64,000 nt of DNA, taken from NCBI RefSeq assembly GCF_010093815.1, contig NW_022985551.1:1475311-1539310 (forward strand). Direction: 5' to 3'. Made by a program: the position numbers and the translations under genes. This DNA is from Pseudovirgaria hyperparasitica. Its lineage: Eukaryota > Ascomycota > Dothideomycetes > Acrospermales > Acrospermaceae. Shown here piece after piece: positions 24,041 to 34,182 of this stretch (the first letter of the stretch is position 1; each line of letters begins with the position of its first letter). The notes under the pieces were generated by a model. The model saw only the letters and a list, made by a program, of their open reading frames with translations, did no database searches and was not told the origin of the DNA.

Positions 24041-27000
24041 CTACTGAGGATGCGCTTCAATACCCTGTGACAATCTTTGCTCCATTAACTTAGCCAGAGG
24101 TCCTGGTACAGCATCATCAGTCGCGCGAATAGTCAGTCGGAACATCTGTAGTGGTCAGTACGCTAGGCGTGTCATGACCATGAGCACAACTTACATTTGT
24201 TTCAAAATTGGGCTCCAGCCGCAACAAACATCCATATTTGCCTGCTGTCGTATGCAGAATAGTGGCGCCAACTAAATTCTTCTGGTTGGGATCTACGCCA
24301 TCAAGAATGCCCCACCCAAAACCTTCGACCACCTTCCTGGTGAATGTCATGTTTGCAGTCCGTCTCTTATCAACGAGTCCAAATATTCGTTGCTCCTCGC
24401 GAGGTGCGCCTCCAATCTGCTTCCACCTCTTAAAGAAGTTCTCCGCGTCAAGTTTCGTATCCTCCATGTACTTGTGAATGACTACAGGAAGCTGCAAGGT
24501 TAGAGCTTGAAGAGCGCCAGCTAGGTACGAGATTCTGATAGTGGGTGGATGCTCAAAGACATTCTTCGCCTCGAACATCGTCATCTGCTGCGTTTGACCA
24601 TCTGGATGAATTGTGGTTTCTGGAAGCGTTTTTGTGTCCGTCGTCAAATTCTCTGAAGACCTATTGTCTAGAGTCGTGGTGAAAGAGCCCATGGCAAAGG
24701 ATGACTTGTTAGTAAAGTACATGACAATGCAGCCAAGTTCCTGCCTGTATTCGCTGCGGATGCCAACCTGTATCTGATTGTCTTCGTACAGCACGCCCTC
24801 CCTCTTCAGCAGTAGACGATTGTAGCCGATCTCCCAGTCAGGACTGAGATGGGCCGCACTGGCTAGGTTGGGTGTCACGAGCACTTTGTTAGTGTCGACG
24901 TTCATGTCCAGACCAGCCAGATCGCTGTTGCCATTCTGATGAGCACCGTTCGTACCGTTAGTTGGTTCTCTCGACGTGTTATTAGCATTGGGGGCGTGCT
25001 GTGTGAAGGACCGTTTGAGTCCAGTATGTTGCACAAGGTTGAACTCCTTTGGATCCGCATTTGCATCGCGCCCACCAACGACCCAAGTCCGCTTGTCGCT
25101 GGTATTTCCGTGCTTCTGATGTAGCCGAGACAGCAGAGCCGATGCACGTTCTGGAAAAGGAGGCATCTCATCGCAAACTGTGCGAAGTAGATCATCCGTA
25201 GGCAATGTGGCCAAAGTGAGATACTCACACGCTCGCTGCTGAAGCTCTGAATCCAGCGTCTGACTATATGCGCGGAATACTTGCAGGAGTTGGGGCTTGA
25301 TTTCTGGAAACAGGTTGACAAACTTGATGAAGGAGGACAAGATGATGGCCCGCGTGCCCGAAGAGCACCCTCGAAGCTTCGCTTGCAGAGCCATGAACTG
25401 TTCAATAGGACTACAGCCTTTGCTATCCGCAATGAGATGTCCAAACTCTCCAAGCAAGTAGCCACCAATCTTTACGAGAGTTTCGTGGCAGTCCTTCTTG
25501 ATGTATTGAAGTATATGCTGTGCTGCATAGACCTGCAACTCCTCATTATTGGTGACAATCTGAGTAACGCGTTGCCAGACTTCGTCGCTGACGTGGTCTC
25601 CGGCCATCGCAATAAGACGAAGCGAGATGTCCACATACCACTGTATGTCAGTTGCGTATTTCTCAGTCAAGATCGCAATCTTCAAGACCATCTCTTCTCG
25701 AATCGCATAGTCTGCGGATTGCAGATACTTTAGCAACTCTGCTACGATTGGCTGGGCGTTGGTTGCATCACACATGCTGTAGAGCAAGTCTAATCCCTGG
25801 CGACGAACACTGATATCGCGATCCCGAAGAGATCCAATGATGATGCTCTGATTCTCCTTGAGCGGCCCAAGAGTTTCAGATCGTGCAGCCAAGTGAGTCA
25901 TGGCTTCTAAACCAAGATATCGCACATTTGTCTCTCTAGACTGTATAAATTTCCCAAGCTTGGACGCAACCGATGCCATCAATTCGTGCTCCGTATCGAG
26001 ATGGATGATGACGTTGATGGCCTCAAATAGAACAGCATTCTGAGCGTTATTTTGCTGGACGTTCTTGGGCATTTCCATGGCAGCCGTCAAGATGGCCTGC
26101 AGCGATTCTCGAATTAGGTTGCGAATATGTGTGTCCTCTGGTCTTGTCAATGGAAATCGCACATATGTGGAGGAATGTCTTACGGGATGGTGGATAGTAC
26201 TGCAATATCTTCAAGAGCTTTACCTGTATCCATGGGCACGGCACTTTGTAGTACAGATAGTCTGCAGAGCATTCGTTGTCCACCACTATAGCTTTAAGTC
26301 TTCGAGCAGCCTTTACATAGCTTCCTTTGTATTGGTCTGGGCTCTCCTGTAGCAGAGCCATGACGAGAGATGTGACCGACAGCGCCACTCCCATATCCGG
26401 GTCGTCCATCAATGAGATGATGCGCTCTGCCCATTCGAGCTGTACGATTGCAGGGTATTTGCGGAACAGTCGTAGCAATGTTAAGGCCGCCTTTTTCTTT
26501 ACAAACGCCTTCGACGTCCTGTACCTGGAATCAGCATTCTAGATCTTGTGATGGTGTCCGTATGACCTACGGTGATATTAATAGTCGATGGACGTCCGCA
26601 CTCAACGACTCTCCCATTTCTTTGCCGCCAACGTTCGCGATCGCATGCAGCGCTAGACAATTGTTAAGCTCATTATGATCCATCAAGTCCTTCCGTATAC
26701 TATTGACGACCAGATGTAACAGCTCGTGTTGTTCGTGAAGGAACAGAGTAACAGCGAGATACCCAATCTGTTTTTCAGAGTATTTCGTCGCAGAAATTAG
26801 ATTTACGGCTTCGAGATGGCCAAAGTCGACATTCCAGCCAAGGATATATATGTATAAAAGCTGAGATGTTAGCATGACGACCTGAATAGTACTGGTACCG
26901 GAGGTCGCACCTTGCAAACGTATTTCTTCCTGGAGTAGCCATTCATATTCCCATCTGCGTACATAGTCAAAACGAGCCCAGCTGAGATGGTGTCCAGAAT

Positions 27001-27220
27001 CTGTACCTCGAAACTTTTGCCTATGTCGCTCGTCAGCACCATTCTTCGACGAGCGCAATGAAGAGCTTACCGTATATTTGCCAACTCCTTATTGATTCGT
27101 TTCTCCTCCAGTTCTCTTGCTCTGGCATTTCGTAAATCTGCAATGAATGACACCAATCCTATCCTACTGTCAATTTCAACTCTAATCCTAGGATATTTTC
27201 TGGTTCGCCGTACCGCGCAT
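24041..27220 (-). CDS. APL3: AP-2 adaptor complex subunit alpha (adaptin)
   Basis: The large alpha subunit of the AP-2 clathrin adaptor, acting in endocytosis at the plasma membrane. Eight exons were placed: 27220-27214, 27158-27071, 27020-27007, 26954-26911, 26860-26571, 26524-26184, 26137-24195 and 24145-24041, giving 943 residues. The first exon is only 7 nt and exon 3 only 14 nt, yet together they give the classic start MRGLVSFIADLRNARARELE, then KRINKELANIRQKFRDGNMN and KKKYVCK-type sequence. The HEAT-repeat trunk includes VDFGHLEAVNLISATKYSEK and AALTLLRLFRKYP. A hinge rich in Asn/Thr/Gly lies near residues 640-690. The appendage ends with RLTIRATDDAVPGPLAKLM. All introns are 46-55 bp. 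Simple open frames miss the N- and C-termini. Confidence 0.95.
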
Positions 27221-28816
27221 GGTAGGTACATTGCCTTGGTTGGAATTGCGGCTGAATATGCTGCCAGTCGCGGACGCCATCCTGAGTTTTGAGAGAGCCC
27301 AGGGCGCACCCTCGTCTTATTGGGTATATGTACTGCTGGTCTCGACAGAAATGTTGAGGTAGACCCTCTAGTGGCGGACAGGGACCATGTCTTGGGCCTT
27401 TTGACTCGACGCAGCTCGGCTGTTTGCCAGGCAGGAGGTGGAGGGTAGCGGGAGAGTTGCAGGATGGATCGGGTCGTCGGCGACACACAATGGCGGGGTG
27501 TTCGTATGTTGGAGGTGTATGAAGAGTTGGTGGTATTAGGAGGGAGTCCGACGACTGTATGGATGCAGTATAGACGAATGTTCCAGAGGTGCCTGCGGTC
27601 TCTGCCCTGCGTCTGTCGCGCAAGCGCGGCCACTGCGGTGAAAGGTCTTGGCAAGGAGGGACCTCACTCCCCCTGGCCTTGTGGTCTACTACTCACGACA
27701 CCAAAAATCAATGGATCCAACAATCAGCAGCATATTTCGAGTGTTCATTTGCTCATACATCAGACAGCAGAATCCAGCAAGAACATGTGTGACAGAGCCT
27801 TGAGGTCGGTCTGCCTATCTTCAAGAGAAATGTCGCCGTCTACCCGTCTCCACCATTAGTTGCGATATCGTACTCTTCTCCATTGAACGGTTCATTTATT
27901 TCGGAAAGCCAACTAGATTGAGAATACTGAGACTTCAAGCGGCGCATTGCCCTGCAGCAGGAACCTTGTCTGCATGCAACGGGTCCGGCAATGAGCTGGC
28001 TTGTTTCATGCAAAACCATACTCGTCGATCTTGTTGGCTACTGCCAGAGAACGTTCACATGGTTCGAGCATAGGAACAAGTGCATTGCGACAGGATTCTC
28101 AGTATTAGTATTCTGACGGAACCCTTGCGAAGCAGATTCTGGAAAGGACAATCTTCCGCAAGGCCATCCTCGGGCGCTGTGCTATTCGAAAACACTAGTT
28201 GCTCAATTGAATTCTTCAAATACGATGAATATCGACCACAAGATTAACCAGCTCGGCATATTGGTCTACAACAAACAATAACAGCAAGCTGGTTATGCAC
28301 TCTGTCCTAACTCACTAGTCCAGAACAGGCAAGGCTATATTTAGGACTACCCCGGATCTAGCCCGTACCATAGCTTTTGGTACAAGCTCGATCGACTCTT
28401 CCGATTCTCCCTTTCCAGGCAGGTATCGATCGCCGAAACTCAACCACATCTCGATCCGTCCTAGAAAGCAGTCAACAACTCATGAAAGCTCCACTGTTAT
28501 GCAACACCAGTATTTGTGACAGTATGGCGGTCTGCCATCGCCAACGAAGAGCAGGACTGTGCTTTGGCGTTTGATCCAGCCTAAAATGGGCACGCGCGCG
28601 GATAAAGTGGTAAGGATTGATGAAAATGCCACCATAGCGTTTTCACTGAGACATTAATGGCAATAATGATCGCACAATGCCCTATATATAATACCACCGC
28701 CTCGTACGCCCACCGTAAGTCCTCGGCTCACTTCTTCCTCAGACGTCGGATCGGCGTACGGGACTTTTCGACTTTGACAGCCAAACGTGGCTACAACCGC
28801 ACACAATACCAGCGAT
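27221..28816. other. 1.6-kb intergenic region upstream of AP-2 alpha
   Basis: It contains the AP-2 alpha promoter at its left end. Open frames on both strands (27067-27654 minus, 27464-27859 plus, 28377-28574 plus) are short, overlapping and without domains. I see no RNA gene or repeat. Confidence 0.45.
28680..28692 (+). promoter_or_regulatory. TATA box candidate
   Basis: CCTATATATAATA lies about 125 bp upstream of a short open frame that begins at 28817 with a hydrophobic segment. The spacing suits a fungal core promoter with a short leader, but transcription is not shown. Confidence 0.35.
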
Positions 28817-29002
28817 ATGTCGAAATCTTCACCCATCAGATTTTTCGTCGCTTTACTTGCTCTCGTCCAGGTTGCATGCTGTCTGCTCAATATCATGAAC
28901 CTTTTCGCTCCACCAGCCGCAAAGGCATTGCTGTCAAAAGTAGCTACCATCAAATGGCCGCTGTCCTTTGATTATGCCGTGCGAGACACGCCCCTCACCT
29001 GA
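28817..29002 (+). CDS. Small hypothetical protein with signal-peptide-like N-terminus
   Basis: A 61-residue frame starting MSKSSPIRFFVALLALVQVA, a basic N-region followed by a strongly hydrophobic core, then a possible cleavage region at FAPPAAKA. No family is recognised. A TATA-like element lies 125 bp upstream. The end overlaps a longer frame (ATG at 28974, 169 codons), so the two may be parts of one spliced gene, though I could not find a convincing intron. Cys content is low, unlike many secreted effectors. It may equally be chance. Confidence 0.3.
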   Translation: MSKSSPIRFFVALLALVQVACCLLNIMNLFAPPAAKALLSKVATIKWPLSFDYAVRDTPLT

Positions 29003-29648
29003 GACATCAGCCACCTTTGTCAAGCGATGCTGTGTTTCATGCTCTGTCTTGCATGCGCCGGAATGCAAGCCATTCATTCCAGACCAACTCACACAACGGC
29101 CAAGAACCTCACATTCGTCCGCAAATGCTAGCACGAGCAATGATATCAACTGCTGCCACAATGCAGGAGGCACGGCAACTCGAGTGCTACTCATGAGAAA
29201 CGATTTGGGCCCTGCCTTGGCTTCAACATCCTACGAGCAAATCTATCGACTCGACCTTGAAGACCTAGCCTCCGAGCATGGAATGCTACTGGGCTTAGAG
29301 GTTTGCTGGTTCGTCGGAGCCAACAGTCCGGATATAAGCGGTCACTGCTTGGATATGTCGCGAGAGAAACAAATTGTGCAAATGTACTTTGCATCAGAGA
29401 CGCTTCGTCCAAGAAATCACGGAAGTGGGCAAGGGGGTTTGCGTTTGAGAGCAGGAAACAACATCTCTATATGTCTGACATGACCAGGACTTATATGTGT
29501 ATATATTCAAGCGTAAACAAAAGACATAACCACTATGCGCCACCTATTTGCTGCGTGTCTAGAACTAAGCCAAAAAACTGTGTATCGTCGCACCAAACAC
29601 CGTAGTCCCAACACGACAAAATGCCCCCAACTCCCCAGCTCTTTCCAT
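29003..29648. other. Intergenic with unassigned open frame
   Basis: A plus-strand frame from ATG 28974 to 29483 (169 codons) covers most of this stretch. It shows no domain, repeat or signal peptide that I recognise. The rest is 3' flank of the ferric reductase gene. Confidence 0.35.
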
Positions 29649-31568
29649 CTACCATCCAAACTTCTCGACGCAAACCCTCACATCCCTCCCCATCCCCACC
29701 ATCCCCGCACACGCATTGCGTACATCGCGATTCATCCCGTCCGGGCCGCTCACAACAACTCCCGTCCTTCCGTCCTCCTGTGCTACCCAGTGGCCCACTA
29801 TCCCCACTACATCAGGCCGTCCCGCCCGTTCCGTAGCCGCCGGAACAGCAACCTCCAATCCCCACGCCACAAGCTCCTCCATCTTCTCCTTCGGCAGCCA
29901 CTCCGCATGCTTCTCGGAATGGACAACCCAGAGCAACCTCACACGCCGTCGCCTATTCTCTCCATTGCTGCCCGACAAAGCGAGCACATTCTCGGCATCG
30001 CAATGCCGTGGATGTAGCAGCGCATACAAGAGCGGGTACGCAACTGCAATGCCCGAGCCGCCTACCACCAAGATCGCGGAATCCGCGCTCTCGAGTACGT
30101 CTAGCGCGTGCGGACTCCCGTACGGCCCGTCGACGCGCATGCGGACGCTGGAATGGGTGCGTGCGTAGGCAAGAAGGGACGCGCTAAAGCCGGCTCGAGC
30201 GCGGACGAGGAGCGTCAGCCATGCGTGCGACGATGCGGTGGTAGAGGTGCTTGTGGGCGCGGCTGAGAAGATTGTGAATGGGTGTGCTTGTAGGGCGGCG
30301 GAGCGTGAGAGCGCGGGGATGGTCACGAAGACATGATCGGTAGGAGCCCAGCCATGAGAGATGTTTGCGTGGAGGAAGGGCGTGGTTGGGGGTAGATGCC
30401 AGTTTGCGGAGATGAGGAGGGTGTGTACGTCGGGGAGGATGGTGAGGGATGCAGTGATGGTTGTGCGTTTGAGCGTAAGACGAAACAGGATGCGATCCGT
30501 GAGGAATATGAGCACAGAAGCGAGGACGTAGATCTGCGCCGTGGGGAAATGGAAGTATGCGAATAGAAGTGCGAGGGCTTGGAAGACGATGTGCGAGGCG
30601 AGGAAAAGCTCGTACCAGCGTTGTCGGAACGAGCTTAGGGATGTAACGTACAGCGTTTCGTATGATATAAACGCGCCGAGGCCGAGGATGACGAGATTTG
30701 TGCTTATGAAGCGCAATAAAGTGAATCCTTCGGGTCGTAGGTCGATATACCAGACGATGATCATGCCGAGGAAATGCAGAAGCGCGGTCAGACACATGAG
30801 TTCGCCGAGACGACGGTGCCAGATGTTGAGAGATTCATAAGAGATCCCAGTGAGCCAGCGAATCGGCTGGTTTTTGGCGCCAAACAGGTAGAGGAAAGGG
30901 AGGTTGGCAACGAAGATAAGACCCAGGCGGTCGGCGAAGACAAAAAAGAGGTCGAGGCGGAAGGGGATGCGATACACGGCGTAGAAGATGTTGATGGCTA
31001 GGAAAAGAATTATAGCAAGAGACGTAAGGTTTGAGGGGAGAACCTTGTCAAAGTAGGGGATGTTGGCAGGTTGATACATCGCCCAGGCTTTGATCTTGTT
31101 CTTGATTCTTGGCTTCTTTGTTGCTGATATTCCTAATAGAGGTTTCCTTTCGTTGTCGTGGCTGTCCATTTCATATGGCGAAGTCTCTATTCCTACGACT
31201 GTACTACTCCCTGAGGTCATTCCATCGTCTCTTTCCGTCAGCAATTCTGTGTCCACGGTCTGCGGTCTCGAGTCTTTCTCTTTATTGTCCCCCTTTCGCC
31301 ACCTCCTGCTTCTCCTCTGCCATACATCTACTCCGTTCCAAATTGTGAATCCAGCTAGTATCATCAATAGCACTCCATTATAGCTTGGTACAAATCTCCG
31401 AGAGAACAGTATACCATTCACTAACTCTTTGAATTTCTCAGGGTCCTGGGGTGCCTTGCCGAAGCCTAGGGTTCCGACAGCACCACCGGTTATCTTTCGA
31501 GAGTGTATAAGGCGTGTACGAATGGCAGCGACGAGCCAGCCGTCATCTGCGCTTATGGCTGTCGCCAT
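29649..31568 (-). CDS. Ferric/cupric reductase (FRE family, NOX-like flavocytochrome)
   Basis: A membrane flavocytochrome that passes electrons from NADPH through FAD and two haems to extracellular ferric or cupric ions ahead of uptake. It is a single exon of 639 residues. One membrane segment lies near residues 60-80, then a cluster from about 185 to 375. The haem ligands form two H-x13-H pairs, HRRLGELMCLTALLH and HIVFQALALLFAYFH. The FAD domain has HPFTIFSAA, and the NAD domain has GPYGS, ILVVGGSGIAVAYPLLYAL and VVSGPDGMNRDVRNA. The end KFGW is typical of the family. No N-terminal signal peptide is evident. The NAD-domain part is GC-rich. No siderophore or permease neighbour is present, so the metal preference cannot be told. 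Confidence 0.92.
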   Translation of the reverse strand: MATAISADDGWLVAAIRTRLIHSRKITGGAVGTLGFGKAPQDPEKFKELVNGILFSRRFVPSYNGVLLMILAGFTIWNGVDVWQRRSRRWRKGDNKEKDSRPQTVDTELLTERDDGMTSGSSTVVGIETSPYEMDSHDNERKPLLGISATKKPRIKNKIKAWAMYQPANIPYFDKVLPSNLTSLAIILFLAINIFYAVYRIPFRLDLFFVFADRLGLIFVANLPFLYLFGAKNQPIRWLTGISYESLNIWHRRLGELMCLTALLHFLGMIIVWYIDLRPEGFTLLRFISTNLVILGLGAFISYETLYVTSLSSFRQRWYELFLASHIVFQALALLFAYFHFPTAQIYVLASVLIFLTDRILFRLTLKRTTITASLTILPDVHTLLISANWHLPPTTPFLHANISHGWAPTDHVFVTIPALSRSAALQAHPFTIFSAAPTSTSTTASSHAWLTLLVRARAGFSASLLAYARTHSSVRMRVDGPYGSPHALDVLESADSAILVVGGSGIAVAYPLLYALLHPRHCDAENVLALSGSNGENRRRRVRLLWVVHSEKHAEWLPKEKMEELVAWGLEVAVPAATERAGRPDVVGIVGHWVAQEDGRTGVVVSGPDGMNRDVRNACAGMVGMGRDVRVCVEKFGW

Positions 31569-32134
31569 GTATGTCGTCGTCTCGGATATATAGGTGTTGA
31601 TGGTGGTACAGGTTCGAGATCCGAAAGATCTTATCAGATCAGATGAGATAGCGCGGGGACGGACACGGCACGTGGGTTCGGGTGGGTCTGCGAGTCATGC
31701 TCGCTCTTTACATGAATCATATTGATCGCTTTTGCGTTTTAGCTGCTAGTTAGCTGCTAGTTAGCTGCCTAAATATGGTCAACGTCGATGCTAGTATATG
31801 GAATTAGTTCTGTGACAAAGAACACAGCCTGAGTTCACGTGGTCTTCCCGGTTTCTGATCATCTTTCAGTTCCATGTATGATTCCTAATTCACCAAAAAA
31901 ATTCGTCTTATAGTAGACTTCACACCGTTCCGCAAAAAATCGTTGAGTTGAGGCTCTCTCACCCAATGACCCACTGAAGTAGCATGCAGTACTCGATGTG
32001 CAAACGAGCAGGACCGAATTGACAGAGCAAGTGTCTACACGTCCACCAGACTTCCAACAGGATCTACCAACCCCGGACATCTTCATGGTCATCACACATC
32101 CTTTAAATCTCCAATTGCGAGCAGTGAAGAACTA
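31569..32134. other. Intergenic: ferric reductase promoter
   Basis: This stretch is the 5' flank of the ferric reductase. It includes a small 11-nt tandem repeat at 31740-31768 and otherwise nothing recognisable. Confidence 0.45.
31740..31768. repeat. 11-nt tandem repeat, about 2.6 copies
   Basis: The unit TAGCTGCTAGT is repeated head to tail, with a partial third copy. It lies about 170 bp upstream of the ferric reductase start. Confidence 0.7.
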
Positions 32135-32866
32135 CATAGCTCTAGGATACGAACAGTGGCGCAAATCCATCCCGACATTGTTGTCAAGGCTGGTCTATAT
32201 CTAGACCTGGACGATGTGCCCATGATCGAGCACATCAATCATGTTTCAAAGCACTTTCCTCTACCTTTAGGATCACTAACCTTCATGGGCAAGACATATA
32301 TATTTATATTCATGACGCGCATCATTGGATCCTCCTTAGAAGAGCTGTAGCATTCTCTCTCGGCAGACCAAAAATCTCTGTGCGCGATCAGCTTGATGTC
32401 ATACTCCTGGAGCCTAGAGCCTTACCACCACCTCCTACGCAGCTTGGCGGGGACGCACCTCCGAGGTGCAGAAGAAAGCTACGGACTAGTATTATGCTGA
32501 TCAATAATGAGGCTGGGTACAATGGCTTTCTTCCATCGACGATACGTTCAAGAATCACGTAAAGGTCTAAGGAAATTCATATTAACAAAGTGTCTATGCT
32601 CAGATTATCGTGTCATCATGACGCATGGTGACTTCCACCCGAGGAACATCGTAGCAAAGCTTCATGAAGAGCGCGTTACGATAAAGGGTAGGGTTGACTT
32701 GGACAGTGATGGCTCGTACACGCAGTACTGGGAGTACTTGAAATTCCTATATACTATGCCCTCTGTTGGGGAGGATGATTGGTGGTATTATTTGCCAGTA
32801 TTGGGGTTGGGAGAGAATCATAACGAATGGGCCGTGGTCATGGTGCTCGAGAGTATTATTGAATGA
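32135..32866 (+). pseudogene. Decayed APH-fold phosphotransferase (kinase-like) gene
   Basis: Three frames in turn carry blocks of one fungal phosphotransferase family. They are HPDIVVKAGLYLDLDDVPMI and GSLTFMGKTYIFIFMTRIIG, then DQLDVILLEPRALPPPPTQL, then the catalytic loop VIMTHGDFHPRNIV and DDWWYYLPVLGLGE. The first part ends at a TAG (32348-32350) where the family has Trp (SLEELW), consistent with a G-to-A change of TGG. A frameshift follows within the next 30 nt, and another lies near 32500-32570. The metal-binding region reads VDLDSDG rather than the usual VDW. A unified coding frame cannot be built with introns of normal type, so the gene is judged broken. The 5' end is uncertain. Family identification is from memory of conserved blocks. 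Confidence 0.7.
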
Positions 32867-32917
32867 ATCCTGATGACCTCTCATTCCACAGCGCAAGTCT
32901 CCCCTCGACTCGTTAAA

Positions 32918-33295
32918 CTACTCATTATATCTAGCTTCGAGGAAGTTTTTGATCTGTTGATGGTCGTGGTCATCGATGATGCCGTCAGCATTCGCGGCAT
33001 CGAGTACTTCGAAAACATATGCCTGACAATCCCAGGCTGCGCTGTCTGTGTGTGGCTTACAGCTTCGAGCATTCTGAGTAAATCCTTCGACATCGTCGAT
33101 CTGAGTCACAAAGACATCCGTTATGTGGCGACTGGAGTGCTCCGGTGGTTCATTATCCCATTCTGCGAGTTTGTAAACTCCAGAATCTCCCTCAGCTTCG
33201 AAAACTCGCGATCAGTCGGGACCTTTCAGCTTGATAGCCCAATGGTGGACATTCCCGTCCTTTGGCTTGTATATAGCGACAAACACTTCTGTCAT
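32918..33295 (-). pseudogene. Small conserved fungal (DUF-like) gene with one internal stop
   Basis: From ATG 33295 the frame reads MTEVFVAIYKPKDGNVHHWA, continues to one TGA at 33214-33212, then stays open to TAG at 32918. The downstream part has RVFEAEGDSGVYKL, DIDDVEGF-type and AAWDCQAYVFEVLDAANADG blocks. The whole resembles a small fungal family whose members open with a YxALYxPxxGNxHHWAI strand and end with a conserved WDCQ helix. The TGA falls between GPD and SRVF, where CGA (Arg) would need one C-to-T change. An intron bridging the stop would be under 20 nt, so it is not plausible. The gene is probably a recent pseudogene; a sequencing error is the alternative. Confidence 0.55.
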
Positions 33296-33819
33296 CTACC
33301 ATGTCCGTCAGTTTATCACTAGCATCATCCGGAGCGAGAGCACTTACAATGAAAAATCGTGGACGTGTAAGGGTAGGTCGAACCCTTTTTTTTCTGTTTA
33401 AGAAGACACGCGTGGTTACTAGTGCTAAGAGTGATAGAAATTAGGCAGCCAACTGATTGCGCCGGCTTGGCGCTTCCGCGCCTTCATTCCAGAAGGTCAT
33501 GACTAGTAGTAAAACCTGACAGCCTTGTTTGTCTATAAATCTGGTCAGGAATTCTTCTCGCAAGTGTGCGTTGGCAAGTGCGTATTAAACAATCGGGTCA
33601 AGACATGTTCATCATTCTTGACATTGTAAAGCCCACACACAACGCCATCCAGGCACCAGAGTCAATATGTCTCACATACAATCTTGACATTCTTTGGGTT
33701 TTGTAGTACAACATATAAGCTTGGCCATAGTCTTCTCAGCTATCAATATCAACATCTCCGACTTTCATAAACTTCAGTGTTGTACCATAGTCGCGCCACC
33801 GAATCTACCCTCAAAAATG
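33296..33819. other. Intergenic
   Basis: This is the 5' flank of two divergent small genes. A run of T at 33386-33393 is the only compositional feature. No gene or RNA recognised. Confidence 0.45.
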
Positions 33820-34119
33820 TCTGACAGTGATTCCTCCAGTATTGAGGAAGCCGTTGTTGGTATTGTATTAACTGCTACTTCAGCACCCAATTATTCCTTG
33901 GCAGTGAAGTCTGGCCAATCCGCAAAAGCTGACAGAGAAGCAAAAAAGGTAGCAAAGGAACAAGAAGCTAAGAAAGCAGAAGAAGCCAAGAAAGCAGAAG
34001 AAGCCAAGAAAGCAGAAGAAGCCAAGAAAGCAGAAGAAGCCAAGAAAGCAGAAGAAGCCAAGAAAGCAGAGGAGGCTAAGAAAGGGGAGGAGATCAAGAA
34101 AGAGGGCACCGACAAATAG
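33820..34119 (+). CDS. Small Lys/Glu/Ala-rich repeat protein
   Basis: A 99-residue frame starting at ATG 33820 in a good fungal context (CAAAAATGTCT). The first 50 residues are Ser/Asp-rich then mixed (MSDSDSSSIEEAVVGIVLTA). The second half is seven tandem copies of AKKAEE, predicted to form a highly charged helix, ending with GEEIKKEGTDK. No family is recognised. The repeats resemble those in many unrelated coiled-coil and single-helix proteins, so they give no function. The mirror-image minus-strand frame of the same repeat is an artefact. Whether the gene is expressed is unknown. Confidence 0.5.
   Translation, partial: SDSDSSSIEEAVVGIVLTATSAPNYSLAVKSGQSAKADREAKKVAKEQEAKKAEEAKKAEEAKKAEEAKKAEEAKKAEEAKKAEEAKKGEEIKKEGTDK
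33967..34092 (+). repeat. Seven 18-nt tandem repeats in the coding frame
   Basis: Seven units of 18 nt follow the pattern GCYAAGAAAGCAGAAGAA. The middle units are nearly identical and the last two have diverged. Because the unit is a multiple of three, gain or loss of copies keeps the frame. Confidence 0.9.
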
Positions 34120-34182
34120 TGGACTGCTCAATGGCAAGTGTAATGGCCACACGGCACGACACATACATTCGGAACGATCTCC

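Noticed and set aside
27067-27654. 195-codon minus-strand frame at the AP-2 alpha 5' end
   Set aside because: It reads through the AP-2 alpha first introns in part and has no family; the spliced AP-2 frame explains the region better.
33360-33393. TCGAACCC followed by a T run, looking like a tRNA end
   Set aside because: The T-arm does not pair, no A box is found at the right distance and no cloverleaf can be drawn.
33880-34164. Minus-strand Phe/Leu/Cys repeat frame
   Set aside because: It is the reverse reading of the AKKAEE minisatellite.
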